60,000 nucleotides of DNA from the NCBI RefSeq assembly GCF_029227915.1, contig NC_079887.1:13704001-13764000 (forward strand), in the 5' to 3' direction. This DNA is from Hydractinia symbiolongicarpus. Taxonomy: Eukaryota > Cnidaria > Hydrozoa > Anthoathecata > Hydractiniidae. The translations under genes were made by a program, and so were the position numbers. Below are positions 24,601 to 33,839 of this stretch, piece by piece (the stretch's first letter is position 1; every line of letters starts with the position of its first letter). The notes beneath the pieces are model-generated. The model saw only the letters and a list, made by a program, of their open reading frames with translations. It did not search any database and had not been told where the DNA came from.

Positions 24601-25341
24601 TATTATTTTTCATCAAGCAAATTATTTTTGGAAAAAAGGAATTTGAATTTGCAAATAATACCTCAAGAATTGTGCAAAATACGAATAAAAATTGTCATTG
24701 CGCAAATTTTTATTGTGGAAGAATAACTTCAAATTGCTGAGCTGGAAATAGGGTAAAATGCAAAACGAGTATTTTCCACAAAATGGGAAATTTAGGTTTG
24801 CGAATACGACACAAGTTTGCACACATTCCCCCATTCTGTTCTTTAAAAATGTTCCTTCCGCATCCATTTTTTGCTAAGGATTAGAGGAATTTTGAGTTGT
24901 CTTCATCCATAGCAGCTGCTTTAAGAAAGCTTTTAAACTGTTATTTCTACTTGAATCTTTTGTTGCAGATCAAGAAACGGCTACGTGACATCATCAACTG
25001 TAACAACAATGTTTTCATTGGTTCCGAGCTATGGGCATTGTACGATTATCTTTATGCTCGTTGCACAATGTTAAACGGTGTTCATACTGAATTGTGTGCG
25101 TGCCAAATGAGATTTGAAGCTGCAAACAATTCCTGCAAAAAATACGGTTAGTTGGTTTTATTACCTATATCTACGTTATGGATCTGTGCACTACACTAGA
25201 AACAACGACTCCATATTGTAGTGATGATGATGATGATGATGATTTCAAAACAATGCAATAATAAAACAAATCTATGATCATTTTTTCCTCATTTCAGGTT
25301 GGTTCCATCAACTAATGAAACAGGTATACAGGAAGTGGTAA
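12569..25341 (+). CDS. Gene A: secreted VWA/TSP1 multidomain protein (22 exons, 1,432 aa)
   Basis: Model: 12569-12626, 12996-13589, 14016-14174, 14950-15123, 15200-15364, 15747-15920, 16232-16396, 16923-17096, 17221-17382, 18178-18780, 18924-19097, 19573-19752, 20524-20700, 20809-20982, 21064-21237, 21908-22081, 22729-22902, 23139-23309, 24200-24361, 24437-24525, 24969-25146, 25298-25341. The sum is 4,299 nt, in frame throughout. Domain order: signal peptide, VWA, 7 TSP1, VWA, 8 TSP1, unrecognised Cys-rich C-terminal domain. VWA domains with a metal-ion-dependent adhesion site (MIDAS) bind protein ligands. TSP1 repeats bind matrix or glycans and often carry C-mannosylated Trp (WxxW seen in most repeats). 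No transmembrane segment is present, so a secreted or matrix role in adhesion or recognition is inferred. Exon boundaries are supported by GT-AG sites, phase consistency and similarity to genes 0 and B. The weakest points are introns with non-standard donors (GTTTGT after 17382) and possible missed exons. Confidence 0.8.
12996..13589 (+). CDS. Gene A exon 2: VWA domain 1
   Basis: 198 codons, phase 1-1. The MIDAS is complete: DGSSS (DxSxS) near residue 15 of the exon, Thr in GATCIKCGLDKA, and Asp in IFLMVDGDEN. The extra cysteine pair around CIKCG is distinctive. Very similar to gene B exon 2, with roughly 14 residue differences by eye. Confidence 0.88.
14016..14174 (+). CDS. Gene A exon 3: TSP1 repeat 1
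   Basis: 53 codons, phase 1-1. W-rich start WANWGQWSSC, SRSRTRSC core, six cysteines, ending ENIACP. Counterpart of gene B exon 3. Confidence 0.85.
14296..14322. repeat. Perfect 13-bp palindrome in gene A intron 3
   Basis: TATCTTGTAAACT, a single A, then AGTTTACAAGATA. It can form a hairpin or cruciform. Function unknown. Confidence 0.7.
14950..15123 (+). CDS. Gene A exon 4: TSP1 repeat 2
   Basis: 58 codons, phase 1-1. LSQWGQWSTCSSTC, TRTRTRRC, GGNCGG, ENC, VLCP; six cysteines. Confidence 0.88.
15200..15364 (+). CDS. Gene A exon 5: TSP1 repeat 3
   Basis: 55 codons, phase 1-1. QWAQWSQWSACSATC with three Trp, SRTRTRSC, ESC, VACP; six cysteines. Confidence 0.88.
15747..15920 (+). CDS. Gene A exon 6: TSP1 repeat 4
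   Basis: 58 codons, phase 1-1. A near copy of exon 4 with few substitutions, e.g. RATGANTPT in place of RLTGANAPT and ending DFPCT. Confidence 0.88.
16232..16396 (+). CDS. Gene A exon 7: TSP1 repeat 5
   Basis: 55 codons, phase 1-1. A near copy of exon 5 (WGQWSAC for WSQWSAC, TSSRTRRRSC for TPSRTRTRSC). Confidence 0.88.
16923..17096 (+). CDS. Gene A exon 8: TSP1 repeat 6
   Basis: 58 codons, phase 1-1. LTQWTQWSACAATC, VRTRTRSC, GGNCNN, EDC, DACT; six cysteines. Confidence 0.85.
17221..17382 (+). CDS. Gene A exon 9: TSP1 repeat 7
   Basis: 54 codons, phase 1-1. LSQWSQWGPCSATC, TRTRTC, RNC, VSCN. The donor is the weak GTTTGT at 17383, so splicing here deserves a transcript check. Confidence 0.78.
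18178..18780 (+). CDS. Gene A exon 10: VWA domain 2
   Basis: 201 codons, phase 1-1. MIDAS DSSSS in YVIVIDSSSSVK, Thr in LGGTAINDAL, and Asp in VLFLTDGYEN. It belongs to a different subtype from exon 2 (no CIKCG) and is the counterpart of gene B exons 5 and 8. Confidence 0.88.
18924..19097 (+). CDS. Gene A exon 11: TSP1 repeat 8
   Basis: 58 codons, phase 1-1. VWGSWSAFGSCSISCG, SRTRVC, NDC, PCFEGDCA. Counterpart of gene B exons 6 and 9. Confidence 0.85.
19573..19752 (+). CDS. Gene A exon 12: TSP1 repeat 9
   Basis: 60 codons, phase 1-1. TWSNWTSYGACSASC, IRTRTC, GNCGGG, RSC, VPCP. Counterpart of gene B exons 7 and 10. Confidence 0.85.
20524..20700 (+). CDS. Gene A exon 13: TSP1 repeat 10
   Basis: 59 codons, phase 1-1. 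QWSEWGQWANCSETC, SRTRTC, GGGC, RSC, APCQ; six cysteines. No gene B counterpart was seen. Confidence 0.85.
20809..20982 (+). CDS. Gene A exon 14: TSP1 repeat 11
   Basis: 58 codons, phase 1-1. LTQWSAYGSCSATC, QRTRRC, GGNCNG, TDC, VACP. The intron before it is only 108 bp. Confidence 0.85.
21064..21237 (+). CDS. Gene A exon 15: TSP1 repeat 12
   Basis: 58 codons, phase 1-1. LSQWTNWSTCPETC, IRTRTC, GGNCNG, RNC, VPCP. Confidence 0.85.
21908..22081 (+). CDS. Gene A exon 16: TSP1 repeat 13
   Basis: 58 codons, phase 1-1. LTAWTQWSTCSASC, TRTRLC, GGNCGG, ENC, VGCP. Acceptor TAAAG is less usual, but the frame and domain fit. Confidence 0.83.
22729..22902 (+). CDS. Gene A exon 17: TSP1 repeat 14
   Basis: 58 codons, phase 1-1. 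LTQWGPWNPCSSTC, RARIRFC, GNCFG, ESC, VICP. Confidence 0.84.
23139..23309 (+). CDS. Gene A exon 18: TSP1 repeat 15 (divergent)
   Basis: 57 codons, phase 1-1. It starts VPCIWNQWSMWSTCSKTC, then RSRSRTC, GCNAC, STC, ADCP. It has eight cysteines rather than six, with an extra Cys before the Trp motif and one in GCNAC, so it may pair differently or link to the C-terminal domain. Confidence 0.82.
24200..24361 (+). CDS. Gene A exon 19: start of C-terminal domain
   Basis: Phase 1-1. Begins VACPVQKRCNCS, passes a Pro/Thr-rich linker, then a helical stretch (IDDATIHAAINTLTYWTKE) and ends QICEC. No family recognised. Confidence 0.72.
24437..24525 (+). CDS. Gene A exon 20: helical segment of C-terminal domain
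   Basis: 89 nt, phase 1 to 0. CNLQRLQVSVNTVTSHVNQV continues to DRLNE, with hydrophobic residues spaced as in a short amphipathic or coiled-coil helix, suggesting oligomerisation. The donor is GTTAGT. Confidence 0.7.
24969..25146 (+). CDS. Gene A exon 21: Cys-containing C-terminal segment
   Basis: 178 nt, phase 0 to 1. IKKRLRDIINCNNN, then ELWALYDYLYARC, ELCACQ and NNSC. Closely matches 224-401 (gene 0), which supports both boundaries. Confidence 0.8.
25298..25341 (+). CDS. Gene A exon 22: last coding exon
   Basis: Encodes GWFHQLMKQVYRKW and stop TAA (25339-25341). Matches 542-585 of gene 0. If CAG|GTATAC were used as a donor the ending would change, but no further exon is supported. Confidence 0.75.
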
Positions 25342-25534
25342 AAGGAAAGGGAACAAACTTTTATTTACGCATATTTTACGTGTAATGTTTCATGTGCAAA
25401 CAGGGCAGTATTATCATGGAAGTATTTTTTAAAAAAACTGTGGCTAGTGAAATTTTCTTGGTGACAGTTAGTAGGTAAATTATTAGCTTCTGGTTAGAAA
25501 TAAGTTTTTTCCGATTTTGTTTACTAATTCATTG
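25342..25534 (+). other. 3' flank / likely 3' UTR of gene A
   Basis: Matches the flank of gene 0 at 586-774. No canonical AATAAA seen. Confidence 0.5.
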
Positions 25535-25995
25535 TTAGTATTGGGCAGGAATGGACGAATATAGTGTTGGGTTAGATTGAACGAAAATGGTGTTGGGTGG
25601 GTACGGTGTCAGTTAGGTATAGTATCAACTGTGTATAGTTTCACTTGGGTATGTTGTCGGATAGTCATGGTATGGTATAGGTTTTGTGTCGGTGGGTATG
25701 GTGTCGGGTGATGTTGAGTAGGTATGATTTTATTTGACCGTGGTGATGGGTTCGTATTGTGTTTGGTGGGTATGTTGCAGGGTAGGCTATTACATAATGC
25801 AAGTGTGAGTATAATATTGAGCGGGTTTGGTATGGTGTCGGTTAGGAAAAGTGTCGGTTAGGTTTGATATCCGTGGGTATGGTGTCGGGTGTTAAAAATG
25901 TTTCGTTTGTATAGTGTTAATTGGGTATGGTTGGGTATGGTGTTCGGTGGGAAAGGTTTTAAGTTTATATGATGTTGAACTCATATTGTGTTGGA
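25535..25995. repeat. Degenerate GT-rich minisatellite downstream of gene A
   Basis: Many imperfect units of the type GGGTATGGTGTCGGGTG with variable spacing. This is an expanded form of the array at 775-916, in the same position relative to the paralogue's stop codon. Confidence 0.8.
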
Positions 25996-26033
25996 TAGAC
26001 GTACTGAAGATTTTACACTAATAAAATGCTTCC

Positions 26034-26125
26034 ATGTTACATTTGCCCTGTTTGCATTGTTTGCATTGTTTGCATTGTTTGCACTGTTTGCACTGTTCGC
26101 ACTATTTGCATTGTTTGCACAATAT
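26034..26125. repeat. 9-bp microsatellite (TTTGCATTG)n
   Basis: About nine units of TTTGCAYTG/TTCGCACTA. Repetitive frames such as FALFALFAL and HCLHCLHCL are translations of it, not genes. Confidence 0.9.
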
Positions 26126-26254
26126 CGTTTATACAGTTCGCACAAACAATTTTATACTTTTGTACTTTTTTTTAATAAGGCAATTTGAAGGAAAACTACA
26201 CGTATACAAAATTGCCATCATTTCATGCTTCAAAAAACCATTATTTTCTAATTT

Positions 26255-26445
26255 GCTGCGGCCATGTTAAGCAAGTGTCTTCACCACAGCTATGGTTTAA
26301 CCCATGCGATGTGAGAGAGATTGGGTAGGCAATGTCCGCGTACACATAATGTATACGTTCAAAAACAGGAGCCACGCTGATAATATTGTTTCCAACAATG
26401 AAGTGGCTATATCATGTACAAATATTTGAAATAATAATAATAAAC
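26255..26445 (+). mobile_element. SINE fragment (3' part)
   Basis: CCACAGCTATGG, CCCATGCGATGTGAGAG, ATGTATACGTTC, AGTGGCTATATCATGTACA and a final AATAATAATAATAA match the 3' portion of the SINE at 7728-8015 in the opposite orientation. Confidence 0.6.
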
Positions 26446-27239
26446 GTATTTATTTTCTAATTTCGGAGACAAGACTCAAGAACTTTGACTAGTAATGCAC
26501 CATCTTAGTTAAGCACCGTGTGGTATTGGTGGTCATAACACGACGTATTGCATCTGTATTTTCTATGAACTACATTACAACTACTAAAATTAAAACCATC
26601 GGTATATCGGATGCAACTTAACCATTCTAAAGGGAAACTTTCCTCGTACCCAATACAAGGAAAGTAAGTAAGTAAGTAACACCAAGCCTTCAAGGTTTAC
26701 GTTAAATAAACATAGATTTAGGCAACAACATTATAAACTCTTCAACTAAACTGCTTATATTAGTTAGACAAACACTTTTAACGTTTGCGGTTTAAGAATT
26801 AATTGACACGTGGGCGCTTTTATGTCTTGCACGCCCTTAAAAACTTAACATTAAATGACTTGTCTTGGTCATACTTCTAAAATATAATTTCATATTTTTT
26901 CCATGGATGCGCATTTTTATCAACGTCATTATATGCCCAATAAGCCCGGAATGTGGTAAAACTGTGTCCTTAATTTAGCCGAGCTTTTTGTAAGAACTTT
27001 GACGCTTTTAGTCTTGTATCAGAAACACTACAGGCCGTAGGATAGAAGTTGCATTATTCGTAGTCCGAAACTCAATGAAATGAGCAATGCTTAAACCATT
27101 GTATTTATTTCTCGGTATCGACTAAATTTGAGAAAACATGTTTCGTTTTGGAAGCACCTGTTTATTTCAATTTTGTCTGAATACAAATATTTTAAGTTCA
27201 ATCATTACTTAGTACGTCATTTAGTCCAACGACGTTAAC
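26446..27239. other. Intergenic, no gene seen
   Basis: AT-rich, with no domain-bearing frame. A GTAAGTAAGTAAGTAA run lies at about 26663. Confidence 0.4.
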
Positions 27240-27380
27240 GACGTATGACGTGTAACATTGTGGTTATAAAGTTCGCTTTGCAATCACAAGGTACACGGGT
27301 TGGTCCACAGCGCGGGCATGTTTAGCCAGTGCCTTTACCACAGCTACGGTCAACCCATAGCATGTGAGGAACATACAATG
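27240..27380 (+). mobile_element. SINE fragment (tRNA-like 5' part)
   Basis: GTGGTTATAAAGTTCGCTTT, GGTTGGTCCACAGCGCGGGC, CCACAGCTACGGTCAACCCA and CATGTGAGG match the head of the SINE at 7728-8015 in the opposite orientation. The tail is missing. Confidence 0.6.
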
Positions 27381-27564
27381 ATACAATGACATAATAAACA
27401 ATAGAAATTCACTTGTTAGAATTTATTTCCACGCGTAGTGTAAACAGGAAAAGACGTGTACCTGTTACTGTTATCTGTTTTTCCCTTTTTTAACACAAAA
27501 AACGAAAACAAGCGCAGAAATACAGGAGATGAATATTCTATCACAAAAAGTTTCGTGGATTACA

Positions 27565-27760
27565 AACTGTAACAAGGTGAGAATACAAAGTGCGACAGAC
27601 CGAGGGATTATAAAGTGCGACTTGAAAAGATTAAAAACTGCAATAGGTTTAAGATTATAAAGTGCAACAAAATGAGTTACAAAGTGCGATGGGATTACAA
27701 AATGCCACAAGATTAGATTAAAAAGTGCGCTGGGATTACAAAGTGGTACACTACAAAATA
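27565..27760. repeat. ~20-bp degenerate minisatellite (GATTACAAAGTGCGAC)
   Basis: About nine imperfect units of GGGATTACAAAGTGCGAYA with spacers. The antisense open frame at 27471-27869 is largely repeat translation. Confidence 0.75.
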
Positions 27761-28399
27761 TTTTTCCGAAATATTTTTCCCCAAGAAATTTAAAACACAC
27801 GACTTGAAAGTACAAATCACTTATTTTGATGTTATGTATACGTCTCCTCCTACAAAAAAAGAGATTCAAAAATCAATGTTTAACACTTAATGATTACAAT
27901 TTGCGAACCAAGTTTTTGCGGTAAACTGCAATAACTTGGTTCGCTGTAATTTTTTTTTATCCAAATTAAAAAAACAATGCAAAAACTGAGTCTTTGTTAT
28001 TATACATGCGAAAATTAGTCAAAAATATACGAGAAAAAGAAAAGCTTGGCATGAACTCTTTGGGCTCTAACCATAAAGAAACCAGGAGCAATAACATTCT
28101 GATTAGTATATTCAAAACAATTACCTCTAACATGCCCCTATACTTTTGAACCTATCTACATCAAAATTTATGACAAATATCAAACATGGGGAGTTAACTG
28201 GATACTTCTGTCGTGTCATGGTCAGCTAAGAATTGATTTTTTCCTAGACACAGTATGTATCGCTTTTTCACGTGTTAAAGATTAATAGCATGTTTTGACA
28301 TTGATCTAGCATACAAAAAGTAATCACCAAAGAGGATTTGTCAAAGGGTCAGTAATCTAAAGATGGCAGTAACAAATTTTATTCTCATTCTTCATACTC
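27761..28399. other. Intergenic, no gene seen
   Basis: AT-rich. It may contain the 3' end of the Helitron, but I could not fix a terminal hairpin or CTRR end. Confidence 0.4.
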
Positions 28400-29095
28400 A
28401 TAAAGGCCTGTTTATTAGCCTTGATTAAGACTAAAAACTACATACATTTGGTCCAGATTGAATTGACTCTATCTAATTAAATTGAAAGCAAAAACAGCTT
28501 TGGAAAAACTCAAAGCTTGACTTTATGGACAATTTAAGCCCAAGAAAGCATCCGTGGGAATTGTGTTCTTTTTATTACTGGTGGAGAGAGCTTTTTCCTA
28601 ATAACATATATCATATAACATATATTATATTTAACAGTACCAGTAATTGTCAAATTTTACATATATTACCTGAACATAATTATCGTGATGAAAAACTGTT
28701 TCAATACAGTTGTGGATTATTCCATCGTCAATATCTAATTTACTGTAGCATGACCCTAGCTCCAATGTTCAAAATCAACTGTGTAGCCAGACCACCTGTG
28801 TCGGTTTCTTTCCTGTTTGATTCTTCGTCAATAACATGTGGTAGTGCATTATTTGGTATTTTATCAATCGCATTTATTTTACACAAAGAATCATGTGCAC
28901 GTCGTCTTTATTACGTTGCGGAACTGATTGATTTTCTGCGAACAAAAGTAGGGCACCAACAGGATAATTGCAATCAGTCTCATCAATGAACCTTGATTGC
29001 AAAATAATTTTGTCCTCCTCAGTCAGGTTCGCAGTTACATTATTTAGAATAGGCACGCTTTCCCATAACAGGATTGAAAGGATACCTGTCACTCT
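28400..29095 (-). pseudogene. Helitron helicase, C-terminal part (broken)
   Basis: Minus strand: LTEEDKIILQSRF, then YPVGALLLFAENQSVPQRN (helicase motif of the ...HlFa.N..V..hN type), QLILNIGARVMLQ (ends in a stop), frameshift to LDIDDGIIHNC, VIYVKFDN, IKRTQFPRMLSWA (PIF1 R.QFP..LawA), VHK, and SQFNLDQMYVV (QMYVALSR-like motif VI with the Arg region decayed). At least two frameshifts and three stops. This order is characteristic of PIF1/Helitron helicases. Confidence 0.82.
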
Positions 29096-29099
29096 TCCC

Positions 29100-30240
29100 T
29101 GCTACCGCGCTATTCGTTGTTTGTTGTCCGGCTTTTTTCACCCTGCTTTTTTTTAGTAAGCTTTTGCAAACAAGAGAAACAGATTGAACCTGCAGTCACA
29201 TTCTGACTGCATCGTTTTTATTGGTTGTTTTAACTAAGAAAAGCGTAAGTTATCGCACAATTATTTTATTATGGTAAGGCCGTTTTTTTTAATCGTGGTT
29301 CTAATTTATTTTATTTTAACATGGCGAACGCTTCGGATGTTTCAGAAGGTGTCTCGAAAGCTCTGAACCAATTCACCTTTTCAATAAAATCTAGCTAAAC
29401 AACTAGAAGCTGTGTAGAATACTTTAAATGGAGTTGATACATTAAATTAAAAGCATTTTATTTGGACGTGCTTCACTCTCAAGTTTGTTTACATTGTCTT
29501 TTTGTTTAGATGTGCTTTGTATGTGTTTCTTCTCAAATTTCGCGCTCAAAGCCTTTGAGAGTTGGTGCGGGGGAGAGTGTGGCAATTTATTTACCACTTG
29601 TGTATGTGTGACAGGCAGGTATTTGTAACACGAGGAAGAGAACTGATCTGTGGGGATATCCCTCGCTGGATAATATCCAGAGAGTGTGGCTGCCTTTCCC
29701 ATATTAAATATGTATCTAAAGTCTGTTATTCTAGTTCAGAAATAACAACCATAGAACTGGTAAACATCTAAGCTATCTAAATGCTAAGAGCATGTTTAGA
29801 ATGGAAAACATCAAGGTGTTGTATCTGAAGAGGCAAATATAAGTCCATCGTTTTGGATGTTTATTTATAACATAAATCACATAGATGAGCGACCATTTTA
29901 ACTAAGCTTTCAAATGCGGATATATGCGCTGCCGCCGTGTAAGACTTCACGAAAGCACATAACAAATATGGCAGATAGGAAGTGGAGTAAGCCAAATGTT
30001 TAAAGCTATCAAAAAATATTTTACGGTGCTAGTTTCATTAACTATTATTCTGTCTCTCATATAAACTCGCAAGCTGTTAACTGCTTTGTTTCGATCAAAG
30101 TTTTTCTTTTTCTACTTTTTTTAGCTGCAGACATGGCGAAAAGTATCGCAATGTTTATTTTTTTCTACCATTTTTCAAAGAGACTGCAAAAACAATTATG
30201 CGAATATTTAAAAACAATGAGATGAAATTTGAGTGACTAA
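29100..30240. other. Unassigned sequence inside the Helitron region
   Basis: No match to helicase motifs. It contains an antisense frame (29442-29702) without a recognisable domain. It probably represents an insertion or heavily decayed DNA between helicase motifs, since only about 60 residues are normally expected in this gap. Confidence 0.4.
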
Positions 30241-30289
30241 TATTTTTCAGTTTCAAATAACTGTAAACCTGAATTTCAAATAATCAGGT

Positions 30290-31200
30290 AGGTCATCCTA
30301 AACTCTCTTTTTTCCCCTTCTCTCATCAAGAATATCAAAAAGGGAAAAATGATGAGTTTAGTTTACTAGACTATTAACAGGAGGGAGTTGTTATTGGTCA
30401 TTACACCACACAATACTTTTTCCACCAATAAGAATGCTTTTTGACCTCGAAATATTTCAACCATTCGTTGATAGATATTTACAAGAAGAGTACTTGAAAC
30501 CATTGCATTTCATCAATGATGATGACATTACACTTCAGATTATTTATTTTGTAAACGAGTTTGCTTTTTTTCACTAAGAGGAGTATAACTACTACCATAT
30601 ATTTTAAAACAAGAATAAACTATTGTACTTCCGATATTTAGAGTTGCCACGCCAGCTGGAGCTAAAAGACATACTCCTTGCTGTTTTGCATGATCACTTT
30701 TATAAATATTCAACAACTGAGAGATTTGTATACAGTTTAAAGATTAGATAAGATTTTTCATATCCACCTTTACTTGTTAAAAATTTAGACAAAGGTTCAA
30801 CGGCTTTGGTGAAATACAGTTACGTTTTATAATGAATTTTCTTGTCCAAGAAAATACTGGATGAAATACTTCCAGCTGCTCATCATTGATAGATCTAATA
30901 TCTGGGGTAATAACCTCATCTGATGTTACAACAAAAGTATTTCTTGGTAAAGCAGATAAAGTAAAAGGATTTGATTCTGTTTCATTTTGTAAATCATTTT
31001 CTTTTCTCGATACTAAAAGATCGACTTCTTTATTTTTCTGTTATACAAATGCATCTTGGTTAGTGTTTATGTCAGTCTTAAAGCTAGCAAAAGTTTCATT
31101 AACAATTTCACATTACGGTTTAAGCTTTTGTTTGTTTACTTTATTCGGAAATGTTTTTCGTAACCATAATTCTGGCATTAAATGATACGCCGTTTCTTGG
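30290..31200 (-). pseudogene. Helitron helicase, N-terminal part (broken)
   Basis: Minus strand: INDEQLEVFHPVFSW, then GGYEKSYLI, a degenerate Walker A (GxGKS lost), GVCLLAPAGVATLNIGSTI (PIF1 motif Ia), IIIDEM (Walker B, 30506-30529), MVSSTLLVNIYQRMVEIF after a frameshift, and QLPPV (30376-30390). The motif order is correct for a PIF1-family helicase, while the ATP-binding loop is damaged. Confidence 0.82.
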
Positions 31201-31429
31201 AACATTCTCTATGATTTGAAAATGCTTTAGAAATTTTAATCATTTGTTTTGATTTGGAGGTTTTGATTTATATAACCTTTCACTTTATCTGACATTTTCT
31301 TTTTCTTATAAGACTCTGTCTGTTTGTGCAAAAGCCATGTCTGTTAAAAGTAGTTCCGCTACAATTGTTCTATCAGTAAAAAAGTGTCCAATATTAAACC
31401 GGCATGGGCTATTCTTATAATTTTAACAA

Positions 31430-32350
31430 GTTTTAGAATGGGAATGTATCTGGAATATTTTCACAGCTTTAAACAATTCTGATTCTGCAACAGTGTCTGA
31501 AATATCTGCTCTTTTAGCACTATCAACAAAGCTTATGTGTTCTTTAATGATTTTTTGATCCACAAAAACACGTGATCATGGAGGCTACATCTAACCTAAA
31601 ATTCAACACGAATTACATGATATTTAACCTTGTCAAGGGGTCCATCAGAAACAATTTATTTAAAAAAAAAAATCCACTCGGTATTAAAAATGGCATGCTA
31701 CTAAAACAGGATTTATATGTAAAATCCCATCTTGTTCCATGTACTCCATAGTTTTAAAATCATTTTAGAGATTATAACCATTTAGTTTAGATATTGTATA
31801 AACCAATTCATTCAATCGCAAGTCAGTACAGCACAGTGTTAAAATTGCAGTTGTTCCAGATTTAGCATAGCTAAAAACTTCATACAGAATTTTTTTTAAC
31901 AAGTTGGTGTATTTTCGATAGTACTCATAAAGCTGAAAGCTTCATTATAAGCTACGAAATAATTAACAGTTTCCTTAAAATTGGAACATGTTGGCAGTTA
32001 AATTATTACCACACATTTTTTTAATGTCTATGTTTATCCTGCTTTTCAAATTATCCTTAATCACATGATGGGCGTGAAATATATAGTGAGCAAAACGTTC
32101 TACGTTAAAACCAAATTTACAAGTAGGAAAAAAGTTGTCTTGTTTGTACTACCAGGTTATACTGCTGTGTCATTGGATAAAGTTTTCGAGATAAAATCGC
32201 AGAAAAATAAGGCAATTATGCAACTGTGGACAATTGGTTCGACATCCTGTAAAATCTGTATTGATATTATCAACCTTACCAATCAAGTCTATGCTTTAAA
32301 ATCTTTTGTTTCAAAACAAACTCGCTTTTTTGTAATTAATCTTTGGATAC
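31430..32350 (-). pseudogene. Helitron Rep (HUH) domain remnant
   Basis: Minus strand: CKFGFNVERFAHYIFHAHHV, TDLRLNELVYTISKLNG (about 31771-31840), IVSDGPLDKVKYHVIRVEF, then LHDHVFLW, the HUH motif (HDH, + coordinates 31572-31580), and further on FVDSAKRADISDTV and QIHSHS. The spacing matches Helitron Rep proteins. Frames are interrupted by stops and at least one indel. Confidence 0.78.
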
Positions 32351-32370
32351 AAATCAAAACACAAAAACAA

Positions 32371-32780
32371 TAAAGACGAATGTGTTATTGCATGTATTTG
32401 ATAAAAAACAAAACTTATTATTTATATTTATAATAACGTTTCTGCTTGACTACATTGTGCCAATAAGAAAAACAAACAATTAATTAATTGCAACAATTTT
32501 AATTTAAGTACTTCAGTAGGATCAAATGTCATTTCCTGGGATACCTGAAATATAATGTGTTCAAATACCAATTTGCACTTTAAACTCGAGTGGGCACGAG
32601 CAAAAGAGACAACGGAGACTGGAGACTAGGGAGAACATTCTGAGCGTTAATTAATTTTTAAGTTTTAATCCATTTCTAATATAAAAGATTTATCTATGCT
32701 TGAAAATCTCATTTGCTTTGTTGCATATGACAATTATAACCACACGAGATAAAACGATAAGACAATTTACAGAATATTAG
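32371..32780. other. Intergenic, no gene seen
   Basis: Includes AAAAGATTTATCTATGCT, which recurs near 8650 and (diverged) near 35680, suggesting a dispersed repeat. Confidence 0.4.
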
Positions 32781-32789
32781 AAATTTTTA

Positions 32790-33800
32790 CACAAATGGGG
32801 TGATGGAGTGAAGGAATGAGGGCGCAATAGGGCTGAATATAAAATTTACATTGCTAATGAATTTGGATTCATGTCGAGATAGTTATTCTCCTTCTAGATT
32901 TATTATATGTCCAAAGATTTCTTCTAGTGCTAAAAGCTTGCATAACTCAATACTAAGTTTATCATGAATTAGTTCACCAGATTGTTTGTATTAAAAGTAA
33001 TGTGCTGCTTCAGATTTAATACTCTCGCTAAAGTAGATGTCCTTCAAAAATCACCGTTCATTTGTCGTCTTTTCTTTAAAAACGAAACGTTGTAAACTAA
33101 GTTTGCAGACTTCATATCTAAAGACCTACTAACGTAATTAAAAATTGTGCAGAGTAAATAGAACACAGTACACCAAGCCTTAAAACCTGTTTTAAGTGAC
33201 AACCTTGTCTCCCGGGCTTATTAAGATTCTGTTATCATTGGATGAAAATCCTGACAAATCCTACCGGCTAGGTTGCCTTCAGTGGATGAATCATGGAAAA
33301 GACATTTGTTAAATTAAGAAAAGTAATAAAAAACCAGTGATCATAATTAAAAAACGACCAAATCCACATAATAAGAAAAATTACAGCTCTTATTGTTTTC
33401 TATAGCTACCTTTATTCTTTTACGATTAGGTAGTCCAATTTTAGCATGAACAATATTAAGTAGAAACTCTCCTTATTCGAACAGAAAGCAGATTGAAAAG
33501 CGGTCTGTCAAGAAGCCTTCTGGTATGAGTATTATTTTCTGTCGCCTGTATTTGTAATTACAGTTAAGTGTCGATTTTTTGAAGAGCAGATTTTTCAAAT
33601 TTCCTGATTTTCAAACTTTTTTGTGGTCTTCAAATTGCCCGGTTATTTGAACGAAGAAATCAATAACCCCCAATTTTCTAGCTATTAACCGGGAAAATAG
33701 AAAAACAATAAGGGTATTTTTTCTACTATTTTTTTGGATCGTTATGATTACAATAATTTTAGGGGTATTAAATACTGTAGTATATGTTCTTTTTAGTTCT
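32790..33800. repeat. Intergenic block, second copy (compare 6830-8215)
   Basis: Contains the same ordered landmarks as 6830-8215, shifted by about 25.9 kb, but without the SINE; the pre-insertion sequence is at about 33620-33640. Confidence 0.7.
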
Positions 33801-33839
33801 TTAATCCATATAAACCCTATTTAGGTTAGGCGGGTGAAA

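Larger units (their letters stand above)
28400..32370 (-). mobile_element. Decayed Helitron (Rep + PIF1-type helicase), minus strand
   Basis: Reading the minus strand from about 32370 down to 28400, the broken frames give in order a Helitron Rep domain and then a PIF1-family helicase, as in autonomous Helitrons (rolling-circle DNA transposons). Several frameshifts and stops are present, so it is dead. Short + strand ORFs at 28525-28989, 30886-31185 and 32065-32373 are antisense to it. About 1.1 kb (29100-30240) between helicase parts shows no match and may be a later insertion. Terminal TC and hairpin-CTRR ends were not located, so outer limits are approximate. Confidence 0.8.

Noticed and set aside
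25988-26270. Repetitive FALFALFAL / HCLHCLHCL peptides
   Set aside because: Translation of a 9-bp microsatellite, not a protein-coding gene.
775-27760. CRISPR-like appearance of the GT-rich and GATTACAAAGTGCG arrays
   Set aside because: Units vary in length and sequence with no constant repeat plus unique spacers, and the host is a eukaryote; these are minisatellites.
28525-32373. Several + strand ORFs of 62-154 codons
   Set aside because: They lie antisense to the decayed Helitron frames, which have recognisable motifs in order.
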